Shown: piece by piece, positions 17,675 to 26,462 of the stretch | How positions within the stretch are numbered: the first letter of the stretch is position 1 | Layout of the letters: every line of letters begins with the position of its first letter | Source of the DNA: Mucilaginibacter galii | GTDB taxonomy: Bacteria; Bacteroidota; Bacteroidia; Sphingobacteriales; Sphingobacteriaceae | DNA: 64,000 nt | Direction of reading: 5' to 3' | NCBI RefSeq assembly: GCF_014635825.1 | Contig: NZ_BMDO01000001.1 | Span: 682,001 to 746,000 of the forward strand | Translations under genes and position numbers: made by a program | The notes under the pieces: generated by a model | Told to the model about the DNA's origin: nothing | Seen by the model: only the letters and a program-made list of their open reading frames with translations | The model's database searches: none

Positions 17675-18706
17675 ATGAAACCACTCTCCTTTTTAGAATA
17701 TATTGAGATTGATTACTATTCGTCGACGCCAAAATATTTACAGTTAGCTAACTCTATTGCCAAAGCTGTACGCGATGGACGCCTTAACCGTAACGATACC
17801 CTACCTTCTATTAACGAGCTGAATTATAACTTTGAAATTTCGCGGGATACGGCAGAGAAAGCCTACAAGCATTTAAAGTCGGTAGGTATTTTAGGTTCGG
17901 TACCCGGCAAGGGCTATTATATTAAAAGTGTGGAAACCCTGCAACGCTTTAAGGTATTCCTGCTCTTTAACAAATTAAGCACCCACAAAAAGATCATATA
18001 CGATGCCATTGTTGCCGGTTTGGATAACCAGGCGGCTATAGATATCTACATTTACAATAACGACTTTTCTTTATTCAAAAAAATGCTGGAAAATGCCAGC
18101 GATGATTATACCCATTATGTGATCATTGGTCACTTTTTAGATGGTGGCGAAACGGCGCATGAAGTAATTAACAAATTACCTAAAGACAAGTTGATCTTGC
18201 TTGATAAACTGGTAAAAGGTGTAGAAGGCGAATACGCCGCTGTTTACGAAAACTTTGAGCTCGATATTTTTCATGCGCTCGAGTTGGCACTTGAACCTTT
18301 GAGCAAGTACCAAACTATCAAGATTACCTTTCCAGAGCATACTTACCATTCTACCGAAATATTAAAGGGCTTTATTGATTTTTGTATGCAGTATGCTTTT
18401 AACTATAAGGTGGTGCACGACATACAAAACGAACCCATTAACACCGGCGAAGTATATGTTACCCTGATGGAAAACGACGTGGTGGTTTTGATAGAACGCC
18501 TGCTGCAAACAGACTTGAGGATAGGTCAGGATGTGGGCGTAATTTCTTACAATGAAACGCCACTGAAAAAGATCATTTTAAATGGGCTAACTACCATATC
18601 TACCGACTTTCAGAAAATGGGCGAAATAGTGGCTCAAATGATTATCACCAATCAACGTGAACACGTAGAAAACCCTTTTCATTTAACGTTGAGGGCTTCT
18701 CTGTAG
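17675..18706 (+). CDS. GntR-type regulator with LacI-like sugar-sensor domain, probable rha regulator
   Basis: A 343-residue regulator. Residues about 10-85 form a GntR winged helix (STPKYLQLANSIAKAVRDGR, TLPSINELNYNFEISRDTAEKAYKHLKSVG in two parts, then GKGYYI). The remainder is a periplasmic-binding-protein-like sensor of the LacI type (FKVFLLFNKLSTHKKIIYDAI, VGVISYNETPLKKIILNGLTT), ending in a dimer-type tail. This architecture is used by Bacteroidota sugar regulators. It is divergent from rhaT, so control of the rha-lut run by rhamnose or an intermediate is the natural inference; another sugar cannot be excluded. Confidence 0.88.
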   Translation: MKPLSFLEYIEIDYYSSTPKYLQLANSIAKAVRDGRLNRNDTLPSINELNYNFEISRDTAEKAYKHLKSVGILGSVPGKGYYIKSVETLQRFKVFLLFNKLSTHKKIIYDAIVAGLDNQAAIDIYIYNNDFSLFKKMLENASDDYTHYVIIGHFLDGGETAHEVINKLPKDKLILLDKLVKGVEGEYAAVYENFELDIFHALELALEPLSKYQTIKITFPEHTYHSTEILKGFIDFCMQYAFNYKVVHDIQNEPINTGEVYVTLMENDVVVLIERLLQTDLRIGQDVGVISYNETPLKKIILNGLTTISTDFQKMGEIVAQMIITNQREHVENPFHLTLRASL

Positions 18707-18741
18707 TAATAAATAAAGTTTTAGTTGTAAGGGGCTATTCC

Positions 18742-18767
18742 GTCATGCCGATGAATATCGGCATGAC
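18742..18767. repeat. Perfect-arm hairpin between convergent genes
   Basis: GTCATGCCGAT and ATCGGCATGAC are exact inverted arms of 11 bp separated by 4 nt. It sits 35 bp past the GntR stop and 23 bp from the stop of the convergent amidohydrolase. There is no T-run on either side, so it may be a REP-like element working as a weak two-way terminator. Confidence 0.6.
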
Positions 18768-18789
18768 AGGGTGGGATTAAAACCCATAC

Positions 18790-19626
18790 TTACACATCCA
18801 ACTTATAAAACTTAACAGCATTGCCTCCCCAAAAAGCATCTTTTTCGATTTCGCTTAGTTGTTCGGTGTAATATCTTACCATTTTTATTACCCGGTTATA
18901 GCCGCCGGCCACCATGCACACCGGCCAGTCTGACCCAAACATGAGCCGGCCTACGCCAAAAGCTTCAAATATCACATCCATGTAAGGCTTAAAGTCTTCT
19001 TCTTCCCAACCGTACCAATTAGCTTCGGTCACCATGCCCGATACTTTACAATGCACATTATTATATTGGGCTGCCTTGCGTACGTCGGCTGCCCATTCGT
19101 CTATCTTCCGGTTTTTAATATCGGGCTTGGCTATGTGGTCTATCACAAAAGGCTGATTAGGGAACTTTGCAATAAGCTCGGCAGTGTAAGCCAATTGATC
19201 GGGGAAAATGAGGATATCGTAAGTGAAGCCATATTTTTCCAGTAAACCAATGCCATGCATAAATTCTTTTTGTAGCATCAGATCGCGCTGTGGCTCGCCC
19301 TGCAACACATGCCTGAAACCTTTTACTTTGCTTTGAGTACTGTAGTATTGCAGCCGCTCCTCAATGTTATCAGCCTGTAGGTCTACCCAGCCCACTATCC
19401 CTTTAATAAACGGATACTGATTGGCCAGTTCTAACAAAAACTGGTTCTCTTTTTCGGTTTGGCTGGCTTGCACGGCTACACAACCATCAATGTGGTTATG
19501 CATTAAAATGTGCAACAAATCGGGTGGTAAAAAGTCGCGGCGTATAACATCCATTTCATCATTGATCCAGCTATCTCTAACCGGGTCAAACTTCCAGAAG
19601 TGTTGGTGCGCATCGATCTTGTACAT
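18790..19626 (-). CDS. Amidohydrolase family 2 protein (sugar lactonase-like)
   Basis: A 278-residue metal-dependent hydrolase of the COG3618 group. The N-terminal metal motif is IDAHQHFWKFDP, and further blocks are GIVGWVDLQA, FVIDHIAKPD and LMFGSDWPVC with the conserved GSDWP Asp. Members of this group include L-fucono-1,5-lactonase and L-rhamnono-lactonase, which hydrolyse aldonolactones in the non-phosphorylating sugar pathways. The nearby rhamnose genes encode the phosphorylating route, so a lactonase step is not required there; its true substrate is open. It is convergent with the GntR gene and upstream of no obvious partner. Confidence 0.85.
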   Translation of the reverse strand: MYKIDAHQHFWKFDPVRDSWINDEMDVIRRDFLPPDLLHILMHNHIDGCVAVQASQTEKENQFLLELANQYPFIKGIVGWVDLQADNIEERLQYYSTQSKVKGFRHVLQGEPQRDLMLQKEFMHGIGLLEKYGFTYDILIFPDQLAYTAELIAKFPNQPFVIDHIAKPDIKNRKIDEWAADVRKAAQYNNVHCKVSGMVTEANWYGWEEEDFKPYMDVIFEAFGVGRLMFGSDWPVCMVAGGYNRVIKMVRYYTEQLSEIEKDAFWGGNAVKFYKLDV

Positions 19627-19718
19627 GGTAAGTAAATGTTGATGCCTAAATGTACAACTTAAACTAATATCAGTGTATGCTACTCATCCACAAAATGTAC
19701 AATATGAAGCTGTGTTTA

Positions 19719-21329
19719 CTATTTTGGGGTATCTACCGCCTTGATAGCCATAATACGCTGATCAAATTCTTCGCCGTGGATAAGCGCTTTGGCTTTAATA
19801 CGCATTTTGTAAACGTAAATGGTTTTTTCAGAGTATTCGAGAATATTGGCGACAGCTTCCGGGTCAGAGATACCCAAACGCATCAGGGCGAAAATGCGCA
19901 GGTCAGTAGTTAAAACCTCATGCTCCTTGGGCCATATCTGCTCCTTTTCGGGCAGTAAAGCGTTGAATGCCGTAATAAAGTTGGGAAATATTCTCAAAAA
20001 AACATGATCGAAAGTGTAGAAGAGGTCTTCACGTTCTTTCTTGATATTGATCTTATTGATAGTGATCTGGATATCATCATACTTCTTGATAGAAAGCTTG
20101 GTATCAATAGAATGCTTTAACTTCTCGAGCTTTAAAATGTAGCCCGATATGGCATTAAAGAAGTAGCCAATGTAATCTTCCTTGATGCGGGCATCTTCTA
20201 ATAATTTTTCGTTAATGCTTTCCAGTTCCCTGTTCTTATCCTCAATGATCTTTTCTTTGGCTTGTACCTTTTTCAATTGCTTAAACAGGATAATAGCGAA
20301 CAGCACAATTAATGAAGCCAATACGGTGATAACCACGAGATAAATAAGAAAGCGGGTACGTGCTTTTTCAGAATCATTAAGTTCCTGAGCGGCTACAATG
20401 GGCAGCACTGTGCTAATTTGGAACTGGCGCTGGCGGGCACCGTAAAACTCGGCATCGGCCATGGCCTGCTGTATAAAAGCGTAAGCATTTTTCGAATCGC
20501 CGTTTTTGTACAACTGCTGCGCAAGCCAAAACAGGGCTACGGTTTCTTTGGTAGATGATTGCACATCGGCCACGGCTGCCTGGGCCAGCAGATCAATACT
20601 TTTAGAATTTCTACCGGTAGATATATAAAGATCGCTCAGCGTAGATGCCACGATGGCAAACTCATGCTTATCGAGCTGGTGAGTTTTAAGCAGATTCAGG
20701 AAAACAGCTTCGGCTGCGGCATACTGTTTATTTTTGAGATTTTTGTAGCCGGTTAAGTATAGTTTATTATAAGAGTTTGGCTTGCTGATGGCAATGGCCG
20801 AATCTATGTACCTGTTAGCTTCGGCATTATAACGCGGCGAAAAATTACGGTCGTTATCATACGTGGCAACATCGTAGTTGGCACGGGTAAGTACCGAGTA
20901 GTATTCAAAGCGGGCACTATCATCGAGGTAACGGGCATCAATGCCTTTAACGTTATCAAATGCCTCTTTAAACATACCCGAAGAGAGGAGAATAAAAGCG
21001 GTTTTTACTTTACTGTAATACTGCTTTGATCTATCGTTAAGCCTGTTACCTAAAACCTGCATTCTATTCACATAAACGGAGGCAGAGTCGTACTGGTAGG
21101 CTTTATACTCTTCGTATATCTGACTGCAAATAGTAAACTGGCGGTCGGCATTTTGAGCAGGTGCAGATGAAAGCTGCATTTTTAAACGACGCAGCTTATA
21201 TTCTTTAGTCTTATCGTAAGTATTTTTGCGGTCTATTTCAGTTTTAAGTTTTTCTAACCAGTTGTTATCACCGGCAAAAGCACCCAGAGAAATTAACAAC
21301 AGTAATAAAACACTTAAATACCTCCTCAT
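19719..21329 (-). CDS. SusR-like membrane transcription regulator (DUF6377)
   Basis: A 536-residue protein. It has a signal-type N-terminus (SVLLLLLISLGAFAGD), a periplasmic helical TPR-like region (about 30-320), one membrane helix near 328-350 (FLIYLVVITVLASLIVLFAIIL), a coiled coil (KKVQAKEKIIEDKNRELESI), and a cytoplasmic C-terminal domain whose last 90 residues hold a LuxR-like helix-turn-helix (LGISDPEAVANILEYSEKTIYVY). Length and layout match Bacteroides SusR, the maltose-sensing activator of the starch locus. It lies directly after the sus operon on the same strand but beyond a strong terminator, so it is likely the dedicated regulator with its own promoter. Confidence 0.85.
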   Translation of the reverse strand: MRRYLSVLLLLLISLGAFAGDNNWLEKLKTEIDRKNTYDKTKEYKLRRLKMQLSSAPAQNADRQFTICSQIYEEYKAYQYDSASVYVNRMQVLGNRLNDRSKQYYSKVKTAFILLSSGMFKEAFDNVKGIDARYLDDSARFEYYSVLTRANYDVATYDNDRNFSPRYNAEANRYIDSAIAISKPNSYNKLYLTGYKNLKNKQYAAAEAVFLNLLKTHQLDKHEFAIVASTLSDLYISTGRNSKSIDLLAQAAVADVQSSTKETVALFWLAQQLYKNGDSKNAYAFIQQAMADAEFYGARQRQFQISTVLPIVAAQELNDSEKARTRFLIYLVVITVLASLIVLFAIILFKQLKKVQAKEKIIEDKNRELESINEKLLEDARIKEDYIGYFFNAISGYILKLEKLKHSIDTKLSIKKYDDIQITINKINIKKEREDLFYTFDHVFLRIFPNFITAFNALLPEKEQIWPKEHEVLTTDLRIFALMRLGISDPEAVANILEYSEKTIYVYKMRIKAKALIHGEEFDQRIMAIKAVDTPK

Positions 21330-21439
21330 ACAATGGTTATAACGGGCGTAAAAGTACGGGTATTATTGGATACATAAAAAACCACAGGCTATATCTTACA
21401 TTTTACCAAAACATTACTTTTCCGGCATACTTTGGCAAA

Positions 21440-21471
21440 CAAAAAAGCCCTTACAAATACTGTAAGGGCTT
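21440..21471 (-). terminator. Terminator of the sus operon
   Basis: A perfect 10-bp stem (AGCCCTTACA with its complement, 5-nt loop) is followed on the minus strand by six T. It lies 23 bp beyond the GH31 stop and separates the operon from the regulator gene. Confidence 0.9.
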
Positions 21472-21493
21472 GAATAATTTACCAACTGCTTAA

Positions 21494-23956
21494 TTAGTAG
21501 CTAATAGTAAAAGCGTTGCTATTACTGTCTAACATAATACTTTGCGTATTGTTGCCGTCGGCCTTGTTCACTGTTCCCTGTGGGTCGAATGACGATATGG
21601 CTTTAAGGAACGACATTGCTTCGGTGTTAGTTTTCACTGATTTGTTATTTACCTTAACCGTTGCATTGCCAAACCCGTGGAACTGTACTTTAATGTGCTT
21701 AAATTTTGAAGCTACACTTCCCTCGGCTTTAGCAAAGGTGATTTGCTTCCTGGCAGCATCGTATGTAATGGTCCTTTTATAAAAAGAACCATTTTCATAA
21801 TTGTAGCTTTCGCCATCATCTTCATAATACACGAAGCTGTTGTTAAGATTGCCTTTATAAATATGAACAGTCAGTGTATCGGTAGGCTTTTCGGAGGTTG
21901 ATTGCACAAGAGATTGCATTGGAATAATGCTGCTTTCTTTTACAAACACAGGTAATGTTTGAATAGTAACCGGCATTATTTTTTCCTGGTTACCGGCAAT
22001 CAGCTCATCGTTATATAGATTATACCATTGGCCTTTTGGAAAATATACCGTTCCATAGGTTTCAGTGCTGGCAAACGGGGCAACCATAAAACCATTACCA
22101 AATTCGTACTGGTTTTGATATTTAGCGCTGTATACTTTCTCATCGTGCGTGTAATTGATAGCCAACGAGCGTACTACCGGGTGTCCGTTTTGTGTAGCCT
22201 CGTAAAACGATGAATAAACGAATGGCATCAGTTTGTAACGTAGGTTGATGTAGTTACGCACTATCTCCAGCGCTTCCTCACCAAATGCCCATGGCTCGGC
22301 CGATTTGGTATTTACACCTGTATGGTTACGGAAGTAAGGCGTAAAAGCGCCTATCTGCATCCAACGGGTATACAATGGCACAGTTGGGTTACCTGTAAAA
22401 CCACCAATATCCATACCTGTGAAGGGCACTCCGCTCATGCCCAAGCTAGTTAGCAAACGAACCCCCATTAGCATATGGTCATCCTCAGCGCGGTTATCGC
22501 CTGTCCAAATGGCGGTGTAGCGCTGCAGACCTGCATAGCCCGAACGTGTTAAAATGAAGGGACGCTTGTTTAACGCTTTGCGGAAACCTTCAAAACTGGC
22601 ACGTGCCATATTGAGGCCGTAAATATTGCGCCCTTGCAGGTGCGATGCAGTTTGTCCGTCGTAATTAAACAAAACGTTATCCGGCATTTTTTGTCCCCAG
22701 GTCGATATCTCGTTCATGTCGTTCCAGATACCGCTGATACCGTCGTCTGCATATTTTTTGATCTCAGCCTGCCACCAGTTACGGCCTTTTTCGGCTGTAA
22801 AATCGGGGAAATGGCACCAGCCCGGCCAAACTTCACCAGTGTAATTGGTGCTGTCGGCATACTTGATGAAGATATCATCCTTTAAACCACGCTCATAAAC
22901 GCCATACCCTTTTTCGGCCTTTACTCCTGGGTCAACAATAACGGTAAGCTTAAAGCCCATGTCTTTCAGCTTAGCATTCATTTTAGCGGGGTCAGGAAAG
23001 CGCTGCTTATCCCAGGTAAACACCTTGTATTTATCCATGTAGTGAATGTCCAAAGTAATACCATCCGCCGGGATCTTTTTTTCGCGAAGGGTTTGCGCTA
23101 TGCGCATTACCTCGGTATCGGGGTAATAGCTATAACGGTTTTGCTGATAACCCAGGCTCCAAAGCGGTGGCATTTTCATGCGTCCGGTTAGGGCGGTGTA
23201 CGAGGTAATAATATCGGCCAGTTGTTTATGGTAGATGAAATAGTAATTCATTTCGCCACCACGGGCACTGAACGAGGAAAAACGATTATTGCTGGCGCCA
23301 AAGTTAAAATCGCTCTGATAGGTATTATCCATAAATATCCCGTAGTTCACATCATGGTGAACGCCTATGTAGAATGGGATGTCGGAATAAATAGGATCCT
23401 GATCGGTACGGTAACCGTAGGTATCAGAGTTCCAATTGGTGTAGCCGTTGCCCTTACGATCAAGGTTACCTGTTTTTTCGCCTAAGCCAACAAAATGCTC
23501 GCCCGGCTGCATGTGCTTGTAGGTAGTTACCGATTCGTTTACCCAAGACGTGTTCAGGCCGGTTTCATCTTCGCTGATCACCTTGTTATCCAGCGTATAA
23601 AACGTGGTATGAAAAGGCTTTTTGCCGATCACTAATTTTACTGAATCGGTTACAATAGAAACATTATCACCGGTTTGGGTGATGGTAGCTTTTACTTTTT
23701 CGGGTTGGGCTATCACCGCGTAAGAAAAGTCTCTGCCCAGTTGCTGCTTATCCATACGCACCCGTATAACCGACGGACTATAAACCGTTACTTGTACATG
23801 CGCATTAGCTGTAGTAAGGTTAACCTGCTGACCGTTCACCTGCACATTGGTTACATTACCCACACTTTTCACAACGCTGCTTTGAGCCATTGCAGAACCA
23901 GCACAGGCAAAAGTAACCAGTAAACCGCTTAACAGTTTGATGGTATTCTTCATCAT
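21494..23956 (-). CDS. Secreted GH31 alpha-glucosidase
   Basis: An 820-residue GH31 enzyme with a signal peptide (LLSGLLVTFACAGSAMAQ). The nucleophile is D413 in GIWNDMNE and the acid/base D487 in WTGDNRAED; the N-terminal galactose-mutarotase-like domain and the C-terminal beta domains are complete. It would remove glucose from the non-reducing end of maltodextrins imported by the neighbouring SusC/SusD pair, in the periplasm; alpha-xylosidase is the other common GH31 activity. It is the last gene of the sus operon, separated from the SusE-like gene by a 14-bp perfect hairpin. In Bacteroides the same job is done by the GH97 enzyme SusB. Confidence 0.93.
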   Translation of the reverse strand: MMKNTIKLLSGLLVTFACAGSAMAQSSVVKSVGNVTNVQVNGQQVNLTTANAHVQVTVYSPSVIRVRMDKQQLGRDFSYAVIAQPEKVKATITQTGDNVSIVTDSVKLVIGKKPFHTTFYTLDNKVISEDETGLNTSWVNESVTTYKHMQPGEHFVGLGEKTGNLDRKGNGYTNWNSDTYGYRTDQDPIYSDIPFYIGVHHDVNYGIFMDNTYQSDFNFGASNNRFSSFSARGGEMNYYFIYHKQLADIITSYTALTGRMKMPPLWSLGYQQNRYSYYPDTEVMRIAQTLREKKIPADGITLDIHYMDKYKVFTWDKQRFPDPAKMNAKLKDMGFKLTVIVDPGVKAEKGYGVYERGLKDDIFIKYADSTNYTGEVWPGWCHFPDFTAEKGRNWWQAEIKKYADDGISGIWNDMNEISTWGQKMPDNVLFNYDGQTASHLQGRNIYGLNMARASFEGFRKALNKRPFILTRSGYAGLQRYTAIWTGDNRAEDDHMLMGVRLLTSLGMSGVPFTGMDIGGFTGNPTVPLYTRWMQIGAFTPYFRNHTGVNTKSAEPWAFGEEALEIVRNYINLRYKLMPFVYSSFYEATQNGHPVVRSLAINYTHDEKVYSAKYQNQYEFGNGFMVAPFASTETYGTVYFPKGQWYNLYNDELIAGNQEKIMPVTIQTLPVFVKESSIIPMQSLVQSTSEKPTDTLTVHIYKGNLNNSFVYYEDDGESYNYENGSFYKRTITYDAARKQITFAKAEGSVASKFKHIKVQFHGFGNATVKVNNKSVKTNTEAMSFLKAISSFDPQGTVNKADGNNTQSIMLDSNSNAFTISY

Positions 23957-23970
23957 ATCATTCTCTCTTA

Positions 23971-24005
23971 ACGCACTAAGCCGGAGTTTAACCGGCTTAG
24001 TGCGT
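23971..24005 (-). promoter_or_regulatory. Intercistronic hairpin between susE-like gene and GH31 gene
   Basis: Arms ACGCACTAAGCCGG and CCGGCTTAGTGCGT are perfect 14-bp inverted copies around a 7-nt loop. On the minus strand no T-run follows, so it is better read as an mRNA stabiliser or partial attenuator inside the operon than as a full terminator. Confidence 0.7.
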
Positions 24006-24016
24006 ATTTTTATATT

Positions 24017-24775
24017 TTATTGTTTTGTAATAGTATAGGTTAGTGCAGATACATCTACATGAATAACATACGTGCCTGCACTTGGTACCGATAAGTTATC
24101 TCCGGCAGATAAGCTAATTTTACCACCGCCTGCATTGCCATAAGCAGCATTCCAGTTAGCCTGAGGGGTAATTTTAAATTCAAGCTTACCGGCAGGGAAA
24201 GTTATCTTACCGTCATACACATTATTACTGGTGGGCGAGGCAAGTACGCCAACATCAACTGCATCTGGTTTCCAATCCTGGTAAGCACCGGGCACATACA
24301 GATAAGATGTTTTAGAATACGGCGTTACCGTAAGCGTAATTACGTTTGAATAAGCAGCATCAACATTTGGAGCAATGGCCGACTTTAAACGAACTTCTAC
24401 CTGTGTTGATACGCCATCAACCAATTTCAAGTTGTGTAAAATATCGTTTAGCGCGTTTTGCGTTAAAGTGGCGCCTGTAGCAGCAGCCGAAACCTCTTGA
24501 GGTACAATAAAATTACTTCCTTTTTTACCTATCTGCAGCGTGTAGGTAACTGTTGCCTGATACCCGGTTACCGGGGTGGCAGCCGATACGTTGAATATCA
24601 CAGCCGTATTGGAACCATTAGCCAGCGATAATGCAGGTGTAGTAGTTGATGCGGCAAGCGTACCCGAATTACCAACGGCACCCGTGGTTTGGGTTCCATC
24701 CTTTTTGCATGAGGTGATAAGCACGAGCAGCAACACACTGCATAGTGCTGTTACGGTGGTTAAAATTCTTTTCAT
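24017..24775 (-). CDS. SusE-like outer-membrane glycan-binding lipoprotein
   Basis: A 252-residue lipoprotein (lipobox LLVLITSCKK). The body holds a SusE-type N-terminal Ig-like domain (SLANGSNTAVIFNVSAATPVT) and a C-terminal carbohydrate-binding domain of the SusE/SusF type (YLYVPGAYQDWKPDA, LEFKITPQANWNAAYG, SAGTYVIHVDVSALTYTITKQ). Tryptophans in QDWKPD and NWNAAYG are the expected sugar-stacking residues. Such proteins are surface exposed and capture maltooligosaccharides. It has only one starch-binding module, so it is shorter than Bacteroides SusE (about 387). It lies 48 nt after the SusD gene, with a hairpin between them. Confidence 0.85.
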   Translation of the reverse strand: MKRILTTVTALCSVLLLVLITSCKKDGTQTTGAVGNSGTLAASTTTPALSLANGSNTAVIFNVSAATPVTGYQATVTYTLQIGKKGSNFIVPQEVSAAATGATLTQNALNDILHNLKLVDGVSTQVEVRLKSAIAPNVDAAYSNVITLTVTPYSKTSYLYVPGAYQDWKPDAVDVGVLASPTSNNVYDGKITFPAGKLEFKITPQANWNAAYGNAGGGKISLSAGDNLSVPSAGTYVIHVDVSALTYTITKQ

Positions 24776-24791
24776 AACTATTTTTATTAAA

Positions 24792-24816
24792 GGCGCTGCC
24801 TTTACAAGGCAGCGCT
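24792..24816 (-). promoter_or_regulatory. Intercistronic hairpin between susD-like and susE-like genes
   Basis: GGCGCTGCCTT pairs with AAGGCAGCGCT around a 3-nt loop, and the minus strand continues with a TTTAATAAAAAT stretch that is only partly U-rich. It probably lowers or protects downstream message rather than ending it, because susE and GH31 have no separate promoter that can be seen. Confidence 0.65.
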
Positions 24817-24823
24817 ATTTTGA

Positions 24824-26440
24824 TTAATAACCTGGGTTTTGAACTAAGTTAGGATTGTTAACAAGATCGGTATTAGGGATAGGGAACAAATTACGGTAAG
24901 ACTCTACACCTTTACCGTTTTGGACACCACCTTTATAGGGCCATAAATAGCTGGCCGAAGTAAATAAACCGTAACGAATTAAATCGGTACGACGGAAGCC
25001 TTCCCAGTATAATTCACGGGTTCTTTCGTTTAGAACATCCGTTAAGCTAAGGCTGTTCAGGTTACCTGAATTGTTACCGTATGCACGTGTGCGCAGCAAA
25101 TTGATACCCGTCAAAGCTGTTGCCGTACTACCGCCGGTACCACCACGCAATGTAGCTTCAGCGTAGATCAAATACATCTCAGCTAAACGAAACAGCGGAA
25201 AATCGGTTGAGGCATATACACCTCCTGATGAGGTATTAGTGGCACTTCCACCTATAGAGTAAGGAGTTGTACCGTTTGAGTTTAGGTTCTTAAATTTAAC
25301 TACAGCTACGCCTTGTGTAAAATCATTAATGTTGTTAATGGCTAAATTATTACCATAGAACATGGCGCGTTTATCTGTATTACCGCTGTAATCGCCAAAA
25401 GTTAAAGGCAGGTTACTGGTACTGCGGTTACCACCCCAACCACCATTAGGCACACCATACAAAGTAGGGTTCATAGCTGCATTGAGCGATGCATTAATGA
25501 TATAGGTGGTTGCACCGTAATTTTGTGAGTTTATGCCATCATAGTTAATAGACAATATGGTTTCGGTATTACCCACATTATTATCGGCCAGGAACAATTT
25601 GGCATAATTGGATTGCAGTGTGTATCCAGAGTTGATTACCTTGTTAGCATAAGTAATAGCATCGGCGTAACGGCCATTACCTGTACCCAGATAAACTTCG
25701 GCATTTAAATATAAACGTGCTTGCAGGGCCCAGTCGGCAGCCTGATCGGCGCGGCCATATTCATTTTGCTTTGGCGCTACCAGCGTAGTTTCAATAGCCT
25801 TTAATTCTGATTCGATGTAAGCAAATAGCTTGGCACGTGTTATACGCTCGGGCAGGTATTTACCAATAGGTGTTGTTTCGTCAACAAATGGCGGGTTACC
25901 AAACAAATCCATCAGTATCCAATATTGATAAGCTCTCAAAAAGCGCGCTTCAGCTCGGTAGGCTCTAATATTGGTAGCGTCGTTACCTGTAATGCCACGG
26001 CTGGCTATGGCATCATCAGATGACTCGCGGATAAAAGCGTTAGCTACTGTAATTTGATACAGTGACCGGAAGTATAAACCTCTTAGAATACTATTATTAG
26101 AACCCCAGCTCAGGTTATGAAAATCGGGCACATCAGTATCATTCCAGGCGCAAACGGCCTCATCGGTTGTCCATTCCTGTGCACTCCAGTACAAACGTAA
26201 AAAATCTGAAGTACCGGCATCAATACCACCCAGATCTGAACTGGCCGAACCGCCGCTTCCAGTTAGCGCGTAAGCACTATATACCTTGGCAAGTGATTGT
26301 TTGTAACCAGCAGGCGTACTGTACACTTGCTCTGCGGTTGTGGCATTGGTAGGTGTAAGCTCCAATGCTTTTTTGCATGAGGTTAAGCCGGTACTTGCCA
26401 GCGCCACTATGCATATATATTTTAACAAATTCTTTTTCAT
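24824..26440 (-). CDS. SusD/RagB family nutrient-binding outer-membrane lipoprotein
   Basis: A SusD homologue of about 538 residues. The chosen start ATG 26440 (MKKNLLKYICIVALAS) gives a normal lipoprotein signal with lipobox GLTSC; the in-frame ATG at 26455 adds only MIRED. It shows the SusD features: ALELTPTNATTAEQVYSTP at the mature N-terminus, TPR-like helices (YRAEARFLRAYQYWILMDLF), and the C-terminal NERTRELYWEGFRRTDLIRY with LFPIPNTDLVNNPNLVQNPGY. SusD caps the SusC channel and binds the glycan. It begins 22 nt after susC, in the usual pair order. Confidence 0.95.
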   Translation of the reverse strand: MKKNLLKYICIVALASTGLTSCKKALELTPTNATTAEQVYSTPAGYKQSLAKVYSAYALTGSGGSASSDLGGIDAGTSDFLRLYWSAQEWTTDEAVCAWNDTDVPDFHNLSWGSNNSILRGLYFRSLYQITVANAFIRESSDDAIASRGITGNDATNIRAYRAEARFLRAYQYWILMDLFGNPPFVDETTPIGKYLPERITRAKLFAYIESELKAIETTLVAPKQNEYGRADQAADWALQARLYLNAEVYLGTGNGRYADAITYANKVINSGYTLQSNYAKLFLADNNVGNTETILSINYDGINSQNYGATTYIINASLNAAMNPTLYGVPNGGWGGNRSTSNLPLTFGDYSGNTDKRAMFYGNNLAINNINDFTQGVAVVKFKNLNSNGTTPYSIGGSATNTSSGGVYASTDFPLFRLAEMYLIYAEATLRGGTGGSTATALTGINLLRTRAYGNNSGNLNSLSLTDVLNERTRELYWEGFRRTDLIRYGLFTSASYLWPYKGGVQNGKGVESYRNLFPIPNTDLVNNPNLVQNPGY

Positions 26441-26462
26441 GTCTTCTCTAATCAAATAATTA

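Noticed and set aside
18790..19626. Amidohydrolase as a required step of the rhamnose pathway
   Set aside because: The local pathway is the phosphorylating one and needs no lactonase; the gene is on its own and convergent with the regulator.
23971..24005. Full terminator between susE and the GH31 gene
   Set aside because: No T-run on the transcribed side and no promoter seen for GH31 alone.
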